Assembly (NCBI GenBank): GCA_016867615.1
Contig: VGJG01000048.1
Location: 1 to 9,000, forward strand
From: Candidatus Aminicenantota bacterium
GTDB taxonomy: Bacteria; Acidobacteriota; Aminicenantia; Aminicenantales; JAFGAV01
Length of the DNA stretch: 9,000 nucleotides
Direction of reading: 5' to 3'
Each line of letters starts with the position of its first letter. Position 1 is the stretch's first letter. The position numbers were made by a program, and so were the translations under genes. Positions 5,778-9,000 of this stretch are shown here, in pieces. The notes beneath the pieces were generated by a model, which saw only the letters and a program-made list of their open reading frames with translations, was not told the DNA's origin and did not search any database.

Positions 5778-5809
5778 CTTCCTTGGCCCTCCCCAATTCT
5801 AGGGAGGGC
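5778..5809. repeat. 32-bp hairpin repeat, copy 2
   Basis: This copy lies 58 bp from the first and in the same orientation. The single difference (c5794 for t5736) puts a C/A mismatch in the stem, so copy 1 is the better-folding version. The stretch from here to the vapB promoter (5810-5872) has no gene I can support. Confidence 0.8.
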
Positions 5810-5872
5810 GGTGAGACGATGTGCTCCGCCTGAGCGTCAGGTGTTGTGGGAGAAGGGACGGTGAAGCGCGGC

Positions 5873-5901
5873 TTGACGCTTGAGGGGAGATGTGATATGG
5901 C
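5873..5901 (+). promoter_or_regulatory. Candidate vapBC promoter
   Basis: TTGACG (5873-5878, 5 of 6 matches) is followed after 17 bp by TATGGC (5896-5901, a weak -10); a TG at 5891-5892 could make an extended -10 with GATATG at 5894-5899. Transcription would then start at about 5907, next to the second in-frame ATG at 5909. This conflicts with use of the Shine-Dalgarno at 5882-5888, which would lie upstream of the start. Confidence 0.35.
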
Positions 5902-5910
5902 TTGCCATAT
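5895..5910. promoter_or_regulatory. Candidate VapB operator (16-bp palindrome)
   Basis: ATATGGC-TT-GCCATAT is a perfect 7-bp inverted repeat with a 2-base centre. It spans the -10 of the candidate promoter and the antitoxin start codon at 5897. VapB antitoxins usually bind short palindromes at their own promoter, so an autoregulatory site is the natural reading. It could instead act as an mRNA hairpin masking the start. Confidence 0.5.
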
Positions 5911-6160
5911 GAAGACAACCGTACATATTTCCGACAGCCTGCTCACCGAGGCGAAAAAAATCGCCCGGCGGGAAAGGACGACGGTGAAAGCCCTTATCGA
6001 AGAGGGGCTCAGGAAAGCGGTCGCCGAGCGTCGGGGAAAGGAAGCGGCGGTTTTCAAGCTCAGGAAGGCGACATTCAAGGGACGGGGCCTTCAGCCGCAT
6101 GCGGCGGGCCTGTCCTGGGACCGGGTCCTCGACATCAGCTACGAGGGGAGGGGAGGATGA
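5897..6160 (+). CDS. vapB: VapB-family antitoxin
   Basis: The product is 87 residues from ATG 5897. KTTVHISDSLL (residues 6-16) is the ribbon and first turn of a ribbon-helix-helix DNA-binding domain, followed by helix TEAKKIARRER and helix TVKALIEEGLRKAVAERR. The C-terminal GLSWDRVLDISYEGRGG (71-87) is the tail expected to wrap the toxin. VapB neutralises VapC and, with it, represses the operon. GAGGGGA (5882-5888) is 8 bases before ATG 5897, which decides that start; the conserved part of the family begins at the ATG at 5909 (MKTTVHIS, 83 residues), which would suit a leaderless transcript. A GTG at 5846 in the same frame would add 17 residues of no family resemblance. The gene overlaps vapC by the 4 bases ATGA at 6157-6160. 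Confidence 0.87.
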   Translation: MACHMKTTVHISDSLLTEAKKIARRERTTVKALIEEGLRKAVAERRGKEAAVFKLRKATFKGRGLQPHAAGLSWDRVLDISYEGRGG

Positions 6161-6594
6161 TCGCCCTCGACAGCAACATCCTGGTTCATGCCCACCGGGA
6201 AGATTCGCTCTGGCATGCCTCCGCGTTCGAATGTGTCCGGAATCTGGCCGAGGGGCGCGCCCCCTGGGGAATCCCGTGGCCCTGTCTTCATGAGTTCCTC
6301 GCCGTGACGACCCATCCGCGGATTTTCGCCCCGCCCACGCCCCCCGGAAAGGCCGTCGATCAGGTCGAGGCCTGGCTCGAATCCCCCCGCCTCGCTCTGT
6401 TGGCTGAGGACGACGGCTACTGGCCCGGGCTTCGTGATCTCATGATGAGAGGACGCATCTCCGGGCCGAGGGTCCACGACGCCCGCGTCGCGGCCATTTG
6501 CCTCCGGCACGGAGTGGACGAACTCTGGACGATCGACCGCGATTTCAGCCGGTTTCCCTCGCTGAGGACCCGCAATCCTCTCTCCGGGGCCTGA
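6157..6594 (+). CDS. vapC: VapC-type PIN-domain ribonuclease toxin
   Basis: This 145-residue PIN-domain protein is the toxin of the pair. VapC toxins cut RNA, often tRNA or rRNA, and are held inactive by VapB. The acidic Mg2+-binding residues are all present: D5 in MIALDSNILVH, E46 in CLHEFLAV, D108 in RVHDARVAA, and D127 with D129 in LWTIDRDF. Length is normal and no frameshift is visible, so the toxin appears functional. The start is the ATG of the ATGA overlap with vapB, with a GAGGGGAGGGGAGG tract directly upstream giving a strong ribosome-binding site, consistent with translational coupling. The RNA target cannot be told from sequence; a tRNA gene 0.5 kb upstream is probably coincidental. 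Confidence 0.9.
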   Translation: MIALDSNILVHAHREDSLWHASAFECVRNLAEGRAPWGIPWPCLHEFLAVTTHPRIFAPPTPPGKAVDQVEAWLESPRLALLAEDDGYWPGLRDLMMRGRISGPRVHDARVAAICLRHGVDELWTIDRDFSRFPSLRTRNPLSGA

Positions 6595-6660
6595 AGCCTG
6601 TCTTCTTTCCCGCGTTGTTCCCGGCGTCGATTCCTCTCTTTTCCAGGTGTCCGGAATTTC

Positions 6661-6680
6661 GGGGAAAGATCACTTTCCCC
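6661..6680. terminator. Hairpin between convergent vapC and SDR genes
   Basis: GGGGAAAG (6661-6668) and CTTTCCCC (6673-6680) form a perfect 8-bp stem with loop ATCA; the loop contains the stop codon of the SDR gene. On the plus strand it is followed by CCTTGTTTCG, a poor T-run; on the minus strand there is none. It may be a weak terminator for vapBC. The placement between convergent genes supports the idea but does not prove it. Confidence 0.35.
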
Positions 6681-7467
6681 CTTGTTTCGCCGTCCACCGT
6701 TCGAACGCCCCGGCGGCGCGCTTTTGATAGGCCCGGCCGATCAACGGAGCGAACCGGTCGAGAAATGAAGTCAGTCTGAAGAGCCGCGAGGGGTGGATCC
6801 GCTTCCTGTCCTTCTCGACGCCGCGGATGATCGACCGGGACACGCGGCGCGGGTCCTGAACGGGCCAGGGGACGGGCACGTTCCTGCCGGCCGCGGCGAA
6901 GAAGCCCGTGCGGGTGGCGATGGGATAGACCATGGAGATCCTCGCCCCGGGTCCCATCTCGAACCGAAAGGCTTCCACGAATCTTTCCAGGGCCGCCTTG
7001 GAGGCCGAATAGAGGGCGTAGCCGGGCATGGCCAGCGTAGACACCCCGGAGGCCGTGATGACGAAGTGAAAGTCCCGGCCGGCCGAAATCTCGGCCATCT
7101 TCTCCAGGCTATAGACGACCGAGAAGACGTTGAGGTCGAACAGGGCCCGGATGCGGGCCCAATCCGGCCGGCCGAGCTTCTCGTAATAGGCGAAGCCCGC
7201 GTTGGCGAAGAAGATGTCGACGCCGCCCCATCTTCTCCCGACATCCTTAAACAGGCGGTCGACGTCCCGCCTGACGGACAGGTCGCAGGACATGGCCTCC
7301 AGCCGGGCCCGGGGCGCTTTCAGGGAGCGGATCGTCTTCCTGATCGACTCCCCGCGCCGGGCCGCGCCAAGGACCGTCGCCTCCCGCTCGGCCAGGAGCT
7401 CGAAGAGCGATCTTCCGATCCCGGACGAGGCGCCGGTGACGATGACCCTCCGGCCGTCGATCTTCAT
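6670..7467 (-). CDS. Classical short-chain dehydrogenase/reductase
   Basis: This 265-residue NAD(P)-dependent oxidoreductase of the classical SDR family acts on an unknown alcohol or ketone. The cofactor motif is TGASSGIG (11-18), D62 follows the strand EAMSCDL, and NAG is at 89-91. N113, S140, Y153 and K157 (in YSASK) complete the catalytic tetrad. After YPIATRTGF (181-189) the C-terminal part (about 190-265) is basic and helical, with repeated Arg/Lys, which could associate with membrane or a partner. The ATG overlaps the stop of the upstream epimerase-like gene in an ATGA, and GAGGA lies 7 bases upstream, so the two are coupled. Substrate cannot be assigned; lipid-type ketoreductases are common among SDRs of this size. 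Confidence 0.88.
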   Translation of the reverse strand: MKIDGRRVIVTGASSGIGRSLFELLAEREATVLGAARRGESIRKTIRSLKAPRARLEAMSCDLSVRRDVDRLFKDVGRRWGGVDIFFANAGFAYYEKLGRPDWARIRALFDLNVFSVVYSLEKMAEISAGRDFHFVITASGVSTLAMPGYALYSASKAALERFVEAFRFEMGPGARISMVYPIATRTGFFAAAGRNVPVPWPVQDPRRVSRSIIRGVEKDRKRIHPSRLFRLTSFLDRFAPLIGRAYQKRAAGAFERWTAKQGGK

Positions 7468-8483
7468 GCCGTTTTCCTCGCGCTTTGCCTGCCGGGAGGC
7501 CGAGGAGCCAGGCCGCGGTCGCTGAGCCAGTCGACGGCCGGCCCCAGAGCTTCGGCCAGGTCGCGCGAAGCGTGGCCCAAAGCCCGCCTGGCTTTCGAGT
7601 CGTCGTAAAACCAGCAGCGGCTCATGAGAAAGGCCTCTCCTTCGTTGATGATCGGGTCCCGGACAACAGTCTGCAGGGCCCGGCCCAGGAGGCGTCCCAT
7701 CCCCGACGGGACGACCAGGCGGGGCGGGGGAATCCCGGTGACGTTCGACAAGATGCGGAACAGCTCGCCGTATTCCAGGTTGGTTCCGCCCAGAATGTAG
7801 CGTTCTCCCGGCTGCCCTCTTTCTCCGGCCAGGGCCAGCCCCCGCGCGGCGTCCCTCACGTCCAGGGCGTTCTGCCCGCCCCGTAGATAGGCCGGGATCC
7901 GCCGCCTCAGGAAGGCGAGGAGGAGCCGGGAGCTCGTGAGATGGACATCGCCGGGACCGTAGCAGTAGCAGGGATAGGCGCGGATGACGGGCAGGCCCGA
8001 ATCCAGGCACTCCTGGACGTAGATCTCCGTCCCGCGCTTGGCCCGGACATATTCCACCGGACAGTCGCCGAGGTTGAAGAGGGTTTCTTCATCGACCGGC
8101 TCGGGCCCTCCTCCGCCGAGGCCGAAGATGCTTCCCAGGAAGACGATCTTTTCCGGGCGGACGATGCGGCAGGTCTCGAGCACCTTGCGGGCCAAGCCGC
8201 AGTTGAGCTGCCAGACGCGCAGCCTGTCCCGGGGCGATGTGGAGATCAGACCGGCCAGATGGTAGAGCGTCCCGACGCCCTCGAGGGCGCGGGGCAGGGA
8301 CTTGGGGTCGAGGAGGTCGCCCTCGAAGATCTCGAGTCCGGGGCGGCCCTCAAGGCCCGCATCCCTCAGGGACCGCGGGTTCCGAACGAAAGCGCGGACC
8401 CGTTCGCCCCTGTGGAGAAGGCAGCGGGTCAGGTGGGAGCCGATGAATCCCCCGGCTCCGGTGACGAGGTTCAGTCGCGGCAT
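7464..8483 (-). CDS. Extended SDR: NAD-dependent epimerase/dehydratase-like (DFR/HpnA-like)
   Basis: The 339-residue product has the extended SDR layout. The N-terminal Rossmann motif is TGAGGFIG (8-15), followed by VRAFVRNP, GDLLD (55-59), HLAGL (75-79) and N94. The catalytic triad is S118 (FLGSIFG), Y145 and K149 (YVRAK). YCYGPGDV (173-180) and the segments AYLRGGQNALDVRDAARGL and RYILGGTNLEY resemble dihydroflavonol-reductase-like and HpnA-like (hopanoid-associated) reductases more than sugar-nucleotide 4-epimerases. The product class is therefore open: a lipid, polyisoprenoid or sugar ketone are all possible. ATG 8483 puts the GxxGxxG motif right at the N-terminus and has GGAAGA about 4 bases upstream; an ATG at 8516 would add 11 residues, with GGAGG only 3 bases before it. 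It is first in an operon with the classical SDR. Confidence 0.87.
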   Translation of the reverse strand: MPRLNLVTGAGGFIGSHLTRCLLHRGERVRAFVRNPRSLRDAGLEGRPGLEIFEGDLLDPKSLPRALEGVGTLYHLAGLISTSPRDRLRVWQLNCGLARKVLETCRIVRPEKIVFLGSIFGLGGGGPEPVDEETLFNLGDCPVEYVRAKRGTEIYVQECLDSGLPVIRAYPCYCYGPGDVHLTSSRLLLAFLRRRIPAYLRGGQNALDVRDAARGLALAGERGQPGERYILGGTNLEYGELFRILSNVTGIPPPRLVVPSGMGRLLGRALQTVVRDPIINEGEAFLMSRCWFYDDSKARRALGHASRDLAEALGPAVDWLSDRGLAPRPPGRQSARKTA

Positions 8484-8544
8484 GGGATCTTCCGCCCGGG
8501 AAGCGGGGGCCGGCATCCGCCTCCCGGCCCGGGAGTCGGGAAAA

Positions 8545-8571
8545 GTAACACACCGCCGCCGGGCCGGTCAA
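8545..8571 (-). promoter_or_regulatory. Weak candidate promoter for the SDR operon
   Basis: On the minus strand TTGACC (8571-8566) is followed after 15 bp by TGTTAC (8550-8545), a poor -10 at a short spacing. The -35 is good, so a promoter nearby is plausible, but the exact element is uncertain. Confidence 0.25.
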
Positions 8572-8682
8572 CGAACGCCGCCGGGGCTCTTATCCGGGTC
8601 CGCCCCGGGACTCGGAAGCGCGCCATCCGCAATCGGCTCCGGCATTGACTGCGGAGCGGAGCTCGGCGCAGGGCATCTCATA

Positions 8683-8712
8683 TTGACAGGGCGACGGAAA
8701 GGGGAGTATGAA
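8683..8712 (+). promoter_or_regulatory. sigma70-type promoter for the exported protein
   Basis: A perfect TTGACA (8683-8688) is followed after 18 bp by TATGAA (8707-8712). A start near 8719 gives a leader of about 20 bases carrying AAGGAGGA (8727-8734), which lies 4 bases before the ATG. This is one of the two best promoter matches in the window. The remaining part of the divergent gap (8572-8682) holds nothing else I can identify. Confidence 0.6.
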
Positions 8713-8738
8713 TATTGCCAGTCAAAAAGGAGGATTTC

Positions 8739-9000
8739 ATGAAACGCTTTATTATCTGGAGTTTCTGTGCTCTCATCCTTTCCGCCTGGGCCTACGGCCA
8801 GGACCGCGGAAACGTCGACGGGCTCGTCCAGCTCAGCGACCGGCGGCCCGCGGAAAACGTCCTGGTCAAGATCTCGGGCGATCTTCTCCCCGCCGGGAGA
8901 ACGTTCACCACGGGTCGGGACGGACAGTTCCGTTTCCGCGGGCTTCTTCCCGGGAAATACGCGATCGAAGCGACCCACACCGAGATGGCCTCGCTCAACG
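8739..9000 (+). CDS. Exported protein with carboxypeptidase-regulatory-like domain, 3' end outside window
   Basis: The frame starts at ATG 8739 behind AAGGAGGA and stays open to the window edge (87 residues visible). Residues 1-20 form a classical Sec signal peptide: MKR, then a hydrophobic stretch (FIIWSFCALILSAWA), with likely cleavage near AYG/QD. Residues 24-85 fit a carboxypeptidase-regulatory-like (beta-sandwich) domain: GLVQLSDRRPAENVLVKISGD, then TTGRDGQFRFRGLLPGKYAIEA, where the DGxFxFxxLxPGxY pattern is diagnostic. In Gram-negatives this layout typically precedes a TonB plug and outer-membrane barrel; a standalone secreted protein is also possible. The receptor part is not in view. 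It is transcribed away from the SDR operon. Confidence 0.85.
   Translation, partial: MKRFIIWSFCALILSAWAYGQDRGNVDGLVQLSDRRPAENVLVKISGDLLPAGRTFTTGRDGQFRFRGLLPGKYAIEATHTEMASLN

Noticed and set aside
5681..6600. Integration of a mobile island at the tRNA 3' end, carrying vapBC
   Set aside because: I looked for a second copy of the tRNA 3' end downstream and found none in the window, and there is no integrase gene.

Overview
The window is high-GC bacterial chromosome, densely packed with genes on both strands and with Shine-Dalgarno-led starts. The right edge opens an exported protein with a carboxypeptidase-regulatory-like domain, the usual front end of large TonB-dependent receptors in Acidobacteriota-like and Bacteroidota-like Gram-negatives. 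Together with an orphan corrinoid protein, a VapBC module and several unrelated palindromic repeats, this suggests an uncultivated Gram-negative of the Acidobacteriota/Aminicenantota type. That placement is inference; no marker gene in the window settles it.

Layout. 1-678 (+): 3' part of a class II aldolase/adducin-like protein whose last residues come from the first copy of a 33-bp direct repeat (649-681 and 714-746). 857-1375 (-): CbiX-type chelatase. 1533-2597 (+): polyprenyl diphosphate synthase, ending 3 bp from the convergent corrinoid protein at 2601-3293 (-). 3492-5423 (+): one 643-residue protein that joins a complete Maf nucleotide pyrophosphatase to a complete RlmD-type RNA m5U methyltransferase. 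5424-5896: a repeat-rich stretch with a 40-bp near-perfect palindrome, a tRNA-Met(CAT) with a clear sigma70 promoter, and two copies of a 32-bp hairpin repeat. 5897-6594 (+): vapBC toxin-antitoxin pair with a 16-bp palindrome across the antitoxin start. 8483 back to 6670 (-): two-gene operon of an extended SDR (epimerase/reductase type) and a classical SDR. 8739-9000 (+): start of the exported protein, behind a good promoter.

How the genes relate. CbiX (cobalt or nickel insertion into a tetrapyrrole) and the corrinoid protein (B12 carrier for methyl transfer) share a cobalamin theme but lie on separate transcripts, and no methyltransferase partner is visible. The Maf-RlmD fusion has a plausible internal logic: one half makes 5-methyluridine in RNA, while characterised YhdE-type Maf enzymes hydrolyse m5UTP and related nucleotides. 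The vapBC pair and the two SDR genes are each translationally coupled by ATGA overlaps.

The main candidates for something undescribed are the Maf-RlmD fusion, the dispersed-looking repeats (three unrelated families within 9 kb), and the degenerate aldolase-like protein at the left edge.
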